Below are positions 1-9,240 of a stretch of DNA of 64,000 nucleotides, in pieces. Position numbers and translations under genes: made by a program. This stretch comes from Tenacibaculum dicentrarchi (GTDB taxonomy: Bacteria; Bacteroidota; Bacteroidia; Flavobacteriales; Flavobacteriaceae). The notes beneath the pieces were generated by a model. The model made no database searches, was not told where the DNA came from, and saw nothing but the letters and a program-made list of their open reading frames with translations. The stretch covers positions 124,001 through 188,000 of the forward strand of contig NZ_OZ038524.1 of assembly GCF_964036635.1 (NCBI RefSeq), given 5' to 3'. Position 1 is the stretch's first letter. Every line of letters starts with the position of its first letter.

Positions 1-305
1 TTAACGATTATATTTTTATCAACGATAAAAGAAAAGGCTTTCATATTTTTGATAATTCCGACCCTAAAAATCCTGTAAAGAAGAAATTCTTAAAAATGCC
101 AGGGGCAACGGATGTTGCCATTCGAGATAATGTTTTTTTTATCAATCAAGCGACTGATTTAGTATCGTTAAGCATCGATTTGAACACTTTTAATTTCAAA
201 ATTAATAAACGATTAGAAAATGTTTTTCCGAAATTAGAATCGCCAGATGGTTTTTATGAATCGGTTAAAAATGAAGAAGTTATTGTTAATTGGACACAAA
301 AATAA
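1..305 (+). CDS. LVIVD-type repeat protein, 5' truncated
   Basis: This is the C-terminal end of a gene that starts outside the window; the reading frame is open from base 3 and ends in TAA at 303-305. The visible residues contain the pattern hydrophobic strand, then H-I-F-D-N-S-D-P-K-N-P-V, then a G-A-T-D-V-A-I-R-D-N strand. This is the signature of LVIVD repeats, which build beta-propellers in cell-surface proteins. The first internal ATG at 96 is not the real start because the repeat continues upstream of it. The next gene starts 5 bases later and encodes a related protein, so the two probably form an operon. The ligand is unknown. Confidence 0.6.
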   Translation, partial: NDYIFINDKRKGFHIFDNSDPKNPVKKKFLKMPGATDVAIRDNVFFINQATDLVSLSIDLNTFNFKINKRLENVFPKLESPDGFYESVKNEEVIVNWTQK

Positions 306-310
306 AGGCG

Positions 311-1066
311 ATGAAAAAGATATATACACTACTAATTATAGCTATTTTAACGCTTACAATTTCTTGCAGTCAAGATTCGAGTAATAACGATGTTTCAAGT
401 AATTCGTCAGGTGATGGAACGGGTGGTTCTTTAGCTACTTTTATTTTAAAAGATGCTTATTTATACACCGTTGATTTTTATAAATTAACTGTTTTTAATA
501 TTTCAGATACTCAAAATCCTGTAAAAGTAAACACTATTGATGTTGGTTTTAATATTGAAACCTTATTTAGTTTTGATAATTATTTATTTATAGGCTCACA
601 AAATGCGATGTTTATTTATGATATTACCAACAAAGAATTGCCTAAAAAATTAGCACAATCTAATCATTTTACTTCCTGTGACCCTGTGGTTGCCAACGGC
701 ACAAATGCCTATGTAACTTTACATAGTAATTCGGGGTGTCAGGGAACGGTAAATGAATTAAAAACCTACGATATTACCGATATAAAAAATCCAATATTAT
801 TAAATAATAGAGGTTTAACTCAACCTAAAGGATTAAGTTTATATGGAAATAATTACTTATTAGTTTGTGATGATACGGTTAAAATTTTCGATATATCAAA
901 CCCAAAAAATTCAAAATATATTAATGAAATTCCGACAAAAAATGCCTTGGATATTATCATAAGAGATAATCATGCGTTTATTATTTCTGACAATAGCATT
1001 GACCAATATGAATTAGATGCCACGAATATTGAAAGTTTTATTAAAATAAGTACTTTTAATTTTTAA
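311..1066 (+). CDS. LVIVD repeat-containing lipoprotein
   Basis: A 251-residue protein. I chose the ATG at 311 rather than an in-frame ATG at 290, because it gives a clean lipoprotein signal (MKK, a hydrophobic stretch, then T-I-S-C-S) with lipidated Cys at about residue 19; the longer version would bury it and overlap the previous gene. After a Ser/Asn/Gly-rich linker come at least four repeats of the type Y-L-Y-T-V-D, x-x-V-F-N-I-S-D-x-x-N-P, typical of LVIVD beta-propeller domains. It is probably anchored in the outer membrane. The last repeat ends close to the stop. Its specific role is unknown. It shares repeat type and direction with the truncated gene before it. Confidence 0.7.
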   Translation: MKKIYTLLIIAILTLTISCSQDSSNNDVSSNSSGDGTGGSLATFILKDAYLYTVDFYKLTVFNISDTQNPVKVNTIDVGFNIETLFSFDNYLFIGSQNAMFIYDITNKELPKKLAQSNHFTSCDPVVANGTNAYVTLHSNSGCQGTVNELKTYDITDIKNPILLNNRGLTQPKGLSLYGNNYLLVCDDTVKIFDISNPKNSKYINEIPTKNALDIIIRDNHAFIISDNSIDQYELDATNIESFIKISTFNF

Positions 1067-1067
1067 C

Positions 1068-1107
1068 AAAAAAAGCCCTAAGATTTAAAATTTTAGGGCT
1101 TTTTTTA
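1068..1107. terminator. Bidirectional terminator
   Basis: An inverted repeat AAAAGCCCTAA ... TTAGGGCTTTTTT with a short A/T loop lies between two convergent genes. It has a T-run on the plus strand and an A-run on the left, so it can end transcription of the LVIVD gene and of the minus-strand queD operon. Confidence 0.85.
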
Positions 1108-1136
1108 TATTTCAATCTAAATTTTGTTAATGCTTA

Positions 1137-1589
1137 CTATTGATTATCACTTGCAAACCATTCTGCGAAACTGCTGTCAGTTTCTTGTAATTTTATTGCG
1201 TGAAGCTTAATATTTTCAGGAAGTCTATCTTTAATTTTTTTAGCAAAATCAATCGCCATCATTTCACTTGTTGGCTGATAATCAACTAAAATAACATGAT
1301 GTCCTCTATCTTTTAACTCTTTGGCTAATTCAATATGAGGCGTATTTTGATTAAAAACAGTTGCGTGGTCAAAAATATCAACAATTTCTTCTTTGACAAT
1401 TTTCTTTAAATCACCAAAATCGATGACCATACCAAATTTTACATTGGTAGTATCCATAATTGGCTGTCCCATTACGGTTACAAAAAGCTTATAACTATGC
1501 CCGTGAACGTTTTTACATTTTCCATCATAACCATACAACGCATGCCCTGTTTCAAAAGTAAACTGTTTTGTAATTCTTATATTATTCAC
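1137..1589 (-). CDS. queD: 6-carboxytetrahydropterin synthase (QueD/PTPS family)
   Basis: A 150-residue protein of the 6-pyruvoyl-tetrahydropterin synthase family, which in bacteria usually makes 6-carboxytetrahydropterin for queuosine-type tRNA modification. Seen: the zinc-site pattern F-E-T-G-H-A near residue 16, then G-K-C-K-N-V-H-G-H-S-Y with the catalytic Cys and the HxH pair, and the C-terminal L-Q-E-T-D-S-S-F-A-E-W. The start codon is GTG at 1589; an in-frame stop lies three codons upstream, so no other start is plausible. That G is shared with the TAG stop of the small gene before it, so translation is likely coupled. It is the last gene of the mutS operon. No other queuosine gene is in the window. 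Confidence 0.9.
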   Translation of the reverse strand: MNNIRITKQFTFETGHALYGYDGKCKNVHGHSYKLFVTVMGQPIMDTTNVKFGMVIDFGDLKKIVKEEIVDIFDHATVFNQNTPHIELAKELKDRGHHVILVDYQPTSEMMAIDFAKKIKDRLPENIKLHAIKLQETDSSFAEWFASDNQ

Positions 1590-1684
1590 TATCTCTTAAA
1601 TTTTTTGTTTGCTCTGTATTTATTGTAAAAATACACAATTGCTACGCCTGCTGCTAAAATGGCAAATAAATAATCTCCACCCAT
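1589..1684 (-). CDS. Very small membrane protein (31 aa)
   Basis: An ATG-initiated ORF of 31 codons. It begins M-G-G-D-Y, continues with one hydrophobic segment (L-F-A-I-L-A-A-G-V-A-I-V-Y-F-Y) and ends with a strongly basic tail (N-K-Y-R-A-N-K-K-F-K-R). This is a single-pass membrane peptide with a positive, probably cytoplasmic, C-terminus. Its TAG stop overlaps the GTG start of queD by one base and it follows the 57-codon membrane gene by 11 bases, so it sits in a translationally coupled operon. I do not recognise a family. Support comes from composition and packing, not from homology. Confidence 0.55.
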   Translation of the reverse strand: MGGDYLFAILAAGVAIVYFYNKYRANKKFKR

Positions 1685-1695
1685 AATTTTATTTT

Positions 1696-1869
1696 TTATT
1701 TGCCGAAAGTACGAATTTGTTTGGCAACTTTTGTTAAAATCCATACGAAAACTACTGAAAACAATACTCCTACTAGTAAAAACACTATTTGATTCTCAAG
1801 TATCCACCTTGCAATTTCCTGTCCTGTTGTTTTATTTTGAATATTTTTTATCTCTTGAAATAAAAACAT
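1696..1869 (-). CDS. Small single-pass membrane protein (57 aa)
   Basis: An ORF of 57 codons, 3 bases after the enoyl-CoA hydratase stop and 11 bases before the next small gene. The N-terminal part (about residues 1-25) is polar and probably helical. Residues 28-45 form one transmembrane helix (I-V-F-L-L-V-G-V-L-F-S-V-V-F-V-W-I-L), followed by a basic tail (T-K-V-A-K-Q-I-R-T-F-G-K). I recognise no family. The tight spacing on both sides and the well-formed hydrophobic helix argue for a real gene. Confidence 0.55.
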   Translation of the reverse strand: MFLFQEIKNIQNKTTGQEIARWILENQIVFLLVGVLFSVVFVWILTKVAKQIRTFGK

Positions 1870-1872
1870 TTT

Positions 1873-2670
1873 TTATTTTTTAAATTTTGATAAAGCTTTT
1901 TTAGTTGCTTCGGATAAAACCAATTTCCCTGATATTTGGGCATTTTCTATTAATAATTCTTGCCAATGTTCTGTACCAATCCACAAGGTTTTTTTCATTT
2001 CTGATAAAGCTTCATAATTATAAGATGCTAATTTTTCAGTAAAAATTTCAACTTCTTTATCTAAATCTTCTATCGATTCAAAAACACGAGCATATAATCC
2101 TTTATCTTTTGCCCAATACGCATTTTTCCAACTAGTAGCATCTAAAGTTAATTCAGCTAAACCGCTTACATTAATCTTACGAGAAACCGCAGGAGCAATA
2201 ACAAAAGGACCAATTCCGATACTTAATTCTGATAATTTAATACTAGCACTTTCAGTAGCAAAAACATAGTCACAAGCTGAAGCTAAACCAACACCTCCGC
2301 CAACGGTTTTACCTTGTACACGTCCAATAATTAATTTTGAACAACAGCGCATTGCATTTATTACATTGGCAAATCCTGAGAAAAATTGTTTACCAGACTC
2401 TAAACTATCAATAGCAACCAATTCATCAAAAGAAGCACCAGCACAAAAAGCTTTATTTCCTTCGGATTTTAAAATGATAATTGCCACTTCATCATTATTT
2501 GATAAAGTATTAAATTCATTCGCTAAACGTGCTAATAATTCACCTGGAAATGAATTACTTGCAGGATGTCCAAATTCAATAGTTGCTATTTTTTTATCAA
2601 TATGAGTATATAAACTTCCGTTTTCTCTTGTTGTTGTCATGCTTAATATTTTATTCTCAAATTTACTCAT
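1873..2670 (-). CDS. Enoyl-CoA hydratase/isomerase family protein
   Basis: A 265-residue crotonase-fold protein. Seen: the oxyanion-hole region A-F-C-A-G-A-S-F, then G-K-T-V-G-G-G-V-G-L-A-S-A-C-D, then S-E-L-S-I-G-I-G-P with one conserved Glu. In classical hydratases the first catalytic Glu lies in a G-G-G-C-E-L-A motif; here that position is Gly, so the enzyme may be an isomerase or act on a branched or unsaturated acyl-CoA. The substrate cannot be told from sequence. The start overlaps the end of the MATE gene by 8 bases; an internal ATG at codon 11 (M-T-T-T-R) could be the true start. Confidence 0.85.
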   Translation of the reverse strand: MSKFENKILSMTTTRENGSLYTHIDKKIATIEFGHPASNSFPGELLARLANEFNTLSNNDEVAIIILKSEGNKAFCAGASFDELVAIDSLESGKQFFSGFANVINAMRCCSKLIIGRVQGKTVGGGVGLASACDYVFATESASIKLSELSIGIGPFVIAPAVSRKINVSGLAELTLDATSWKNAYWAKDKGLYARVFESIEDLDKEVEIFTEKLASYNYEALSEMKKTLWIGTEHWQELLIENAQISGKLVLSEATKKALSKFKK

Positions 2671-3997
2671 TTTGAGAGTGTGATAAAAAAGTATTTCTAA
2701 ATTTAAGAATTAAAGGAAGTGCACGTGCAATTATCCATGCATAAAAAGCAATCCAAATAGCGTGTAATTTATAATCTAAAAAATCAAAAAATAATAAAAT
2801 AGGTATAAAAATAACCGCTGTTGATATCAATAATAAATTTCGTAGATACTTCATTTTCCCCATTCCTTTAAACATTCCATCATAAATAAAAGCGATAGCA
2901 CAAATAGGTTGCATTATTAAAATAATCCAAAAAGTATTATAAAAATGTTCTAATACGGCTTGTTCTTGTGTAAAAATTCTTCCTATAAAATCATAAAAAA
3001 CAAACCCAATAATTGCTAAAAAAACACCAAAGACAAATCCATAAAGAAGCAAATTATTCCCTAATTTAAGTAATGATTGATAAGCTTTTGCTCCTAATAA
3101 TTTTCCTGATAAAATATTTCCTGCAGATGAATATCCATCAATCATAAAAGCACCCATTAGCCATATATTAAAACCGATGGTGTAGGCTGCAATGTATTCT
3201 TTTCCATAAGAAACGGCATAAGAAGTAGCAAAATATAAAGCTAGATTTAAAGCAATAGTTCGCACAAATAAGTTTAACATCATATTGATAAACTTCGGAA
3301 TTTCTTTATTAAAAGGAAGCTCAAATTTTAAAGATATTTCTGTTTTAGTTAACAGTAAATACACGGAAACAAGCGCCATAACTATTTGTGCAATTACACT
3401 TGCATACCCAGCACCTGAAATGTTCATTGCAGGAATATACCCTTCAATTCCGTACACAAAAACAACATCTAGTAGAATATTTACAACTGTACCAATTATG
3501 GCAATTATCATCGGGTACAACGTGTTTTGCAAACCTCTAAATGTTCCAAAAATAGCAATTACAAATAATGTAAACGGAAAGCCAAAAACACGTATTTTAT
3601 AATATTCAATCGAATAATCTAAAATAGCATCAGAAGCATTATAAAACTGAAATATTTCTTTAGCAAACGGATACGTAACACCTAAAATAACCAAACTTGT
3701 TACTAAAATAATAGCGATAGCTTGAGCAGGTAAATTTTTTACTTCGGATAATTTATCAGCACCAATATATTGTGAAATAATTGACGAAATACTACTACGT
3801 GCTTGCCCAAAAACCCAAATTAACATCGATAAAAAAGCACCTACAATTCCAATAGCGGCAATACTTTCAGTTGCATTATGATTGATATTTCCTACAATAG
3901 CCAAATCGGTAGTTGATAATAAAGGTTCGGCAACTCCTGCAATTAAAGCAGGAAAAGCCAATTTATTTATCCTTTTAAAACTAATGTCTTGTTGCAT
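2663..3997 (-). CDS. MATE family efflux transporter
   Basis: A 444-residue integral membrane protein with about 12 hydrophobic helices in two similar halves, as expected for multidrug and toxic compound extrusion transporters of the DinF-like branch. The N-terminus, N-K-L-A-F-P-A-L-I-A-G-V-A-E-P-L-L, is the typical first helix. These proteins export small molecules across the inner membrane using H+ or Na+ gradients; the substrate here is unknown. It follows mutS by 8 bases and overlaps the next gene by 8, so it is co-transcribed with both. This pairing says nothing certain about function. Confidence 0.88.
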   Translation of the reverse strand: MQQDISFKRINKLAFPALIAGVAEPLLSTTDLAIVGNINHNATESIAAIGIVGAFLSMLIWVFGQARSSISSIISQYIGADKLSEVKNLPAQAIAIILVTSLVILGVTYPFAKEIFQFYNASDAILDYSIEYYKIRVFGFPFTLFVIAIFGTFRGLQNTLYPMIIAIIGTVVNILLDVVFVYGIEGYIPAMNISGAGYASVIAQIVMALVSVYLLLTKTEISLKFELPFNKEIPKFINMMLNLFVRTIALNLALYFATSYAVSYGKEYIAAYTIGFNIWLMGAFMIDGYSSAGNILSGKLLGAKAYQSLLKLGNNLLLYGFVFGVFLAIIGFVFYDFIGRIFTQEQAVLEHFYNTFWIILIMQPICAIAFIYDGMFKGMGKMKYLRNLLLISTAVIFIPILLFFDFLDYKLHAIWIAFYAWIIARALPLILKFRNTFLSHSQNE

Positions 3998-4005
3998 TAA
4001 AAAAA

Positions 4006-6615
4006 TTATTTTTTAATAAGCATTCGCTTAATTTCGTTCAACTTCATTAAAGCTTCAATTGGCGTAAGTGTATCAATATTTGTGGCTAAAATTTCATCTC
4101 TAACATTCTCTAATAAAGGGTCATCTAATTGAAAAAAGCTCATTTGCATATCTTCTTTCTGTGTTTCTTTTAAAACCTCTTTAACTTCTTTTTGAGCGTT
4201 ATTTTCTTCTAATTGTTTTAAAATTTTCTGAGCTCTATTAATTACCATAGCAGGCATTCCTGCTAATTTTGCTACATGAATTCCAAAACTATGATTACTT
4301 CCACCTTCCACTAATTTTCGTAAAAAAATAATACTATCTTTTAATTCTTTTACCGATACATTAAAGTTTTTAATACGCTTAAAACTGCTTGTCATTTCAT
4401 TTAATTCATGATAATGCGTAGCAAATAATGTTTTTCCTTTCGATGGATGTTCGTGTAAATATTCGGCAATAGCCCAAGCAATTGAAATTCCATCATAAGT
4501 AGAAGTTCCACGCCCAATTTCATCTAATAACACCAAACTACGTTCTGATATATTATTTAAAATTGATGCTGTTTCATTCATTTCTACCATAAAAGTAGAT
4601 TCTCCCATCGAAATATTATCGCTTGCCCCTACTCTGGTAAAAATTTTATCTACCATACCAATTCTGGCACTTTGTGCAGGAATATAACTTCCCATTTGAG
4701 CTAATAAAACGATTAAAGCCGTTTGACGTAATATTGCCGATTTACCCGACATATTTGGTCCAGTAATCATAATTATTTGTTGATTATCTCTATTTAAAAC
4801 AACATCATTTGCAATATATTCTTCGCCAAGTGGAAGTTGTTTTTCTATTACAGGATGACGCCCATTTTTAATATCAATATCCGTAGTATTATCCATTTCT
4901 GGACGTACATAATTATTATCCATCGCCAATTTGGAAAATGATAATAACACATCTATTTTGGCAATATTTTGAGCATTTTCTTGTATCGGCTTAACAAAAC
5001 CAATAATAAATTGAACCAATTTTGCAAAAAGTTCAGTTTCTATTTGTTGAATTTTTTCTTCTGCTCCTAAAATTTTTGTTTCGTATTCCTTTAGTTCTTC
5101 AGTAATATATCGTTCTGCATTTACAAGAGTTTGCTTACGAATCCATTCTTCAGGAACTTGGTCTTTAAATTTATTTCTAACTTCAATATAATATCCAAAA
5201 ACGTTATTAAAAGCTATTTTTAAACTTGTAATTCCTGTTCTTTCTGTTTCACGAGCCAACATCATATCTAAATATTCTTTTCCAGAATTAGAAATATTAC
5301 GAAGTTCATCTAATTCATCAGAAACACCACTTGCAATAGCATTTCCTTTATTGATGTTTACAGGCGCATCTTCTAAAACAGTTTCAATAATTTTAGCAAT
5401 TAAAATTTCACAATCGTGTAATTTTTTTCCTATTTGTTTAACTGTTTTATTCGTACTTTTTTCTGCGGATGTTTTTATCGGAAGAATAGCTTTTAAGGAG
5501 TTTTTCAATAAAATAACTTCTCTAGGCGATACTTTTCCTGTGGCAACTTTTGATATTAATCGCTCTATATCAGAAATTTGTTTTAATTGATAGGTTACTG
5601 TTTCGAAAAAAGTTTCGTTATCAATTAAAAAAGCAACCAACTCATGACGTTCTTTTATTTGAGCTAAATCTTTTAAAGGTAAAGCCAACCAACGTTTTAA
5701 TAATCTTCCGCCCATAGGCGAAATTGTTTTATCAATAACATTTAATAATGATACTGAATTTAACGAGTTTCCACCGTATAATTCTAAATTTTTAACGGTA
5801 AACCTATCCATCCAAACATAATTATCTTCCGCAATTCTGCTGATAGATTGAATATGTTCTATTTTATTATGTTGTGTTTCTGATAAATAATACATAGCCA
5901 CACCACCAGCTACAATACCTTGTTTTAAATCTTCAACACCAAATCCTTTTAAATTATTAACTTTAAAATGATTTGTTAATAATTCATTTCCATATTCTTT
6001 TTGAAAAACCCAATCATCTAAATAAAAAGTATGAAAACGATTTGTAAAAAATTCTAGAAATTGCTGTTTATGCTTTTTTTCAACTAAAACTTCACTTGGC
6101 GAAAAGTTTTGTAAAAGTTTATCAATATATTCTTGATTTCCTTGAGCTATTAAAAACTCACCTGTAGAAACATCTAAAAAAGAAACTCCTATTATTTTTT
6201 TATTAAAATGTACAGCAGCTAAAAAATTATTAGATTTTGATTGTAAAACTTCATCATTTAAAGCCACACCTGGAGTTACCAATTCTGTAACACCACGTTT
6301 TACTATTTTTTTTGTCATTTTAGGGTCTTCTAACTGGTCGCAAATAGCAACTCGTAAACCCGATTTTACTAATTTAGGTAAATACGTATTTAATGAATGA
6401 TGCGGAAAACCAGCTAAAGCAGTTTCACTTTCACTTCCTGCACCTCTTTTAGTTAAAATAATACCTAAAACATTAGATGCTTTTACGGCATCTTCACCAA
6501 AGGTTTCGTAAAAATCACCTACTCTAAAAAGTAACATTGCATCAGGATATTTGGCTTTAATTCCGTTGTACTGTTGCATTAATGGAGTTACCTTTTTTGC
6601 CTTTGTTTTTGCCAA
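4006..6615 (-). CDS. mutS: DNA mismatch repair protein MutS
   Basis: An 869-residue MutS, normal length. The N-terminal mismatch-recognition domain carries the Phe-x-Glu motif in G-D-F-Y-E-T-F near residue 34. The C-terminal ABC-type ATPase has its Walker A at residues 619-626 (G-P-N-M-S-G-K-S), followed by the D-E-I-G-R-G-T-S-T Walker B/signature region and F-A-T-H-Y-H-E-L. The protein binds mismatches and recruits MutL. It is the first gene of a minus-strand operon running to queD and is divergent from the RNA methyltransferase gene, with 64 bases between. Confidence 0.97.
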   Translation of the reverse strand: MAKTKAKKVTPLMQQYNGIKAKYPDAMLLFRVGDFYETFGEDAVKASNVLGIILTKRGAGSESETALAGFPHHSLNTYLPKLVKSGLRVAICDQLEDPKMTKKIVKRGVTELVTPGVALNDEVLQSKSNNFLAAVHFNKKIIGVSFLDVSTGEFLIAQGNQEYIDKLLQNFSPSEVLVEKKHKQQFLEFFTNRFHTFYLDDWVFQKEYGNELLTNHFKVNNLKGFGVEDLKQGIVAGGVAMYYLSETQHNKIEHIQSISRIAEDNYVWMDRFTVKNLELYGGNSLNSVSLLNVIDKTISPMGGRLLKRWLALPLKDLAQIKERHELVAFLIDNETFFETVTYQLKQISDIERLISKVATGKVSPREVILLKNSLKAILPIKTSAEKSTNKTVKQIGKKLHDCEILIAKIIETVLEDAPVNINKGNAIASGVSDELDELRNISNSGKEYLDMMLARETERTGITSLKIAFNNVFGYYIEVRNKFKDQVPEEWIRKQTLVNAERYITEELKEYETKILGAEEKIQQIETELFAKLVQFIIGFVKPIQENAQNIAKIDVLLSFSKLAMDNNYVRPEMDNTTDIDIKNGRHPVIEKQLPLGEEYIANDVVLNRDNQQIIMITGPNMSGKSAILRQTALIVLLAQMGSYIPAQSARIGMVDKIFTRVGASDNISMGESTFMVEMNETASILNNISERSLVLLDEIGRGTSTYDGISIAWAIAEYLHEHPSKGKTLFATHYHELNEMTSSFKRIKNFNVSVKELKDSIIFLRKLVEGGSNHSFGIHVAKLAGMPAMVINRAQKILKQLEENNAQKEVKEVLKETQKEDMQMSFFQLDDPLLENVRDEILATNIDTLTPIEALMKLNEIKRMLIKK

Positions 6616-6634
6616 TTTTTTAGTTTTTTTAAAT

Positions 6635-6642
6635 TAGTTTTG
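6635..6642 (+). promoter_or_regulatory. Promoter -7 element for the RNA methyltransferase gene
   Basis: TAGTTTTG matches the Bacteroidota -7 consensus TAnnTTTG and lies 37 bases upstream of the start codon at 6680. A clear TTG at -33 is not visible. Confidence 0.4.
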
Positions 6643-6679
6643 CGAAGATAAATATTCGATTTTAAAGTGAACATTTTTT

Positions 6680-7207
6680 ATGAGAAAACTAAAAAATAGT
6701 GAGTTAGGTAGAATTACAGTTGACCAATTTAAAGAAACTAAAAAAACACCTATTATTGTAATCTTAGATAACATCAGAAGTTTAAATAATGTTGGTTCGG
6801 TTTTTAGAACTTCGGATGCTTTTTTAATTGAAAAAATATATTTGTGCGGAATTACTGCAATTCCTCCTAATAAAGAAATTCATAAAACTGCTTTAGGTGC
6901 TACCGAATCTGTTGCTTGGGAACATGTTGAAAATACTATTGAGTTAGTTGAGAAACTAAAAAAAGATAATGTTACTGTTTTATCTATCGAACAGGCTGAA
7001 AATAGCACGATGTTAAATGAGTTTATTCCAAAAGCAAATCAAAAATATGCGGTTGTTATGGGAAATGAAGTAAAAGGTGTGCAACAAGAAGTTGTTTCTG
7101 CTTCGGATTTTTGTATTGAAATTCCGCAATTAGGAACAAAACATTCTTTAAATATATCAGTTACAACAGGTATTGTAATTTGGGATTTATTTAGTAAGAT
7201 GTCATAG
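6680..7207 (+). CDS. TrmH-family (SpoU) RNA 2'-O-methyltransferase
   Basis: A 175-residue protein with the three SPOUT motifs of TrmH enzymes: N-N-V-G-S-V-F-R-T-S-D-A (motif 1), V-V-M-G-N-E-V-K-G-V (motif 2) and I-P-Q-L-G-T-K-H-S-L-N-I-S-V (motif 3). These form the knotted S-adenosylmethionine site that methylates ribose 2'-OH in tRNA or rRNA. There is no N-terminal extension, so it is the minimal catalytic form; the target nucleotide cannot be assigned. The gene is divergent from mutS and probably monocistronic. Confidence 0.9.
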   Translation: MRKLKNSELGRITVDQFKETKKTPIIVILDNIRSLNNVGSVFRTSDAFLIEKIYLCGITAIPPNKEIHKTALGATESVAWEHVENTIELVEKLKKDNVTVLSIEQAENSTMLNEFIPKANQKYAVVMGNEVKGVQQEVVSASDFCIEIPQLGTKHSLNISVTTGIVIWDLFSKMS

Positions 7208-7266
7208 TTTTTTTGAAAAACAACAGTATTTTTCTTTATTAATATAAATAAATCCCCTTTTATTTT

Positions 7267-9240
7267 ATGAAAAAAAATCTTATTTTTTTTTTATTATTTA
7301 CTACGTTTTTTGTTTACTCTCAAGAAGAAAAAGATTCTATTTCTTTTTATTTAAAGAGTGCTAAAAAGGTTAAAGGAGTCAATAAATTACCATACCTGAA
7401 AAAAGCAGTAATACTTTCAGATAATTTAAAGAAAGATACGCTTTTAAAAAAAGCAAGTATGAAGTATGGTAAACAAAGCTATTTTAGTAAAGATACCTTA
7501 GGAATAACATTCTCAAAGAATAAACTACTAAAACACTATGCCGTAAAAAAAGACTCTTTCTCTTTGGCAAAAGCGTATCATTTTGCCGCTTTAAATAATA
7601 AAATAAAAAATAATTTAGATAGTACTTTTTACTATTATCATAAATCAAAAAATATATCTATTGCTTTAAAAGACTCTGCTGAAATAGGTAGAAGGCTCTT
7701 GTCTATGGCAATTCTTCAGGTAAAAGAGCTAGATTTCTTAGGTTGTGAAATAACAACAGTTGAGGGATTAAAATATATAGAACCTTTAAAGAAATATCGT
7801 ATTTTAATTTCGTTATATCAAACTTTAGGAAACACTTTAGCGAGTTTAAAAAGACCAAAAGAAGCTCGAATTTATTATTACAAAGCACAAAATATTGTAA
7901 AGTACAATAAAGTAAAACGTAAAAGAGAACGAAATTATTTAAATCTTTTGAATAATATAGGGATGACTTATAAAGATGAAGGTAATTATGAAAAAGCAAC
8001 TTATTTATTTCAAGAAGGTTTAAATACAGATAGTTTAGAAATAAAATATCCTAAAAATTACCAATCTTTTTTAGGAAACTTATCGTCAATTTATTTTTTA
8101 CAAGGCGATACAAAAAAAGCAATAGAAGGTTATAAAATAGTTTTAGAAAGTAGAAAAAAACTTAAAAATGCCTATGCAGAAAGTTTTTCTCATACTTTTT
8201 TAGCAGAAGCATATATAAAAAACAAAAACTATACACTAGCAGAAAAACACGCAAATATTGGATTAAAACTAGCTAGAAAAACAAGAAATAATAAAAAAGT
8301 TTTAGAATGTTTAAAACTTTTATCAGACCTTAATAAAGGACAAAAAGCTAAAAAATATTTAGAACAATATATACAACTTAACGATAGTTTATTTGAAAAA
8401 GAACGCCGATTAAAAAATCAGTTTGCTAAAATTAGGTATGAAACCGATAAAAAAGAGAAAGAGAATACATTTTTAAAAACAGAAAATAAAAGTAAACAAC
8501 TAGAAATAGTATATCATAAACAACAACGAACTATTGGTAGGTTAGTTGCCGCAACTGGTTTATTATTATTTATTAGTAGTGTTTTGTTCTATTTTTATCG
8601 AAAAAGAAAATTGTTGTATCAAGCGCAATTAGAAATAATAACAGCTAGAGAAGATGAACGACAACAAATTGCAAAATCATTACATGATGAAGTTGCGGGT
8701 GATTTAAGTTTATTACATCAAAAATTAAAAAAATCTAACTTATTAGAAGAAGCTAAAAAACTAAATGCAGTTAAAGAAAATGTTCGAAATCTATCGCATC
8801 AATTAAGTAGTATTAGCTTTAATAAAGTTTCTTTTAAAGATCAAATAATTAATTTAGTAAGTGATTATTTTGAAATTAATTTTAGAATAAGTGTTACAGG
8901 TTTAAAGGAACATAATTGGCAAGAATTAAATAACGCTATTAACAGATTATTGTATTTAAGTGTACGGGAAACTATTCAAAATTGTAAAAAATATGCAAAA
9001 GCTAGTAAAGTAATAATAACATTTGCAATATATAAAAATCATGTATTTTTACAAATTAAAGATAATGGCATTGGTTTTGATGCCAATATCAATAAAAAAG
9101 GAATTGGTTTACAAAATCTACAAGAACGTATTGAAGAGTTAAACGGAACTCTACAGATAAAAAGTGAAGTAGGTACTGGAACCTTAACTAGTATTCAAAT
9201 ACCCCTAAATGCTTGGACCAACAAAAATACTCTTAGTTGA
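7267..9240 (+). CDS. TPR-containing sensor histidine kinase (NarL-type)
   Basis: A 657-residue membrane sensor. Order of parts: signal peptide (about 1-18); a periplasmic region of tetratricopeptide repeats (about 90-370, for example N-N-I-G-M-T-Y-K-D-E-G-N-Y-E-K-A); a short coiled coil; one transmembrane helix near 427-445; a HisKA_3 dimerisation domain with the phosphoacceptor His at residue 473 in S-L-H-D-E-V-A-G-D-L; and a C-terminal HATPase with R-E-T-I-Q-N-C-K-K-Y-A-K-A and D-N-G-I-G-F. The N-box Asn is present. The 3' end overlaps the response regulator gene by 32 bases, so they are a cognate pair. The signal sensed is unknown. Confidence 0.9.
   Translation: MKKNLIFFLLFTTFFVYSQEEKDSISFYLKSAKKVKGVNKLPYLKKAVILSDNLKKDTLLKKASMKYGKQSYFSKDTLGITFSKNKLLKHYAVKKDSFSLAKAYHFAALNNKIKNNLDSTFYYYHKSKNISIALKDSAEIGRRLLSMAILQVKELDFLGCEITTVEGLKYIEPLKKYRILISLYQTLGNTLASLKRPKEARIYYYKAQNIVKYNKVKRKRERNYLNLLNNIGMTYKDEGNYEKATYLFQEGLNTDSLEIKYPKNYQSFLGNLSSIYFLQGDTKKAIEGYKIVLESRKKLKNAYAESFSHTFLAEAYIKNKNYTLAEKHANIGLKLARKTRNNKKVLECLKLLSDLNKGQKAKKYLEQYIQLNDSLFEKERRLKNQFAKIRYETDKKEKENTFLKTENKSKQLEIVYHKQQRTIGRLVAATGLLLFISSVLFYFYRKRKLLYQAQLEIITAREDERQQIAKSLHDEVAGDLSLLHQKLKKSNLLEEAKKLNAVKENVRNLSHQLSSISFNKVSFKDQIINLVSDYFEINFRISVTGLKEHNWQELNNAINRLLYLSVRETIQNCKKYAKASKVIITFAIYKNHVFLQIKDNGIGFDANINKKGIGLQNLQERIEELNGTLQIKSEVGTGTLTSIQIPLNAWTNKNTLS

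Noticed and set aside
290..310. Upstream ATG at 290 as start of the LVIVD lipoprotein
   Set aside because: It overlaps the previous gene and adds residues before a good lipoprotein signal that begins at 311.
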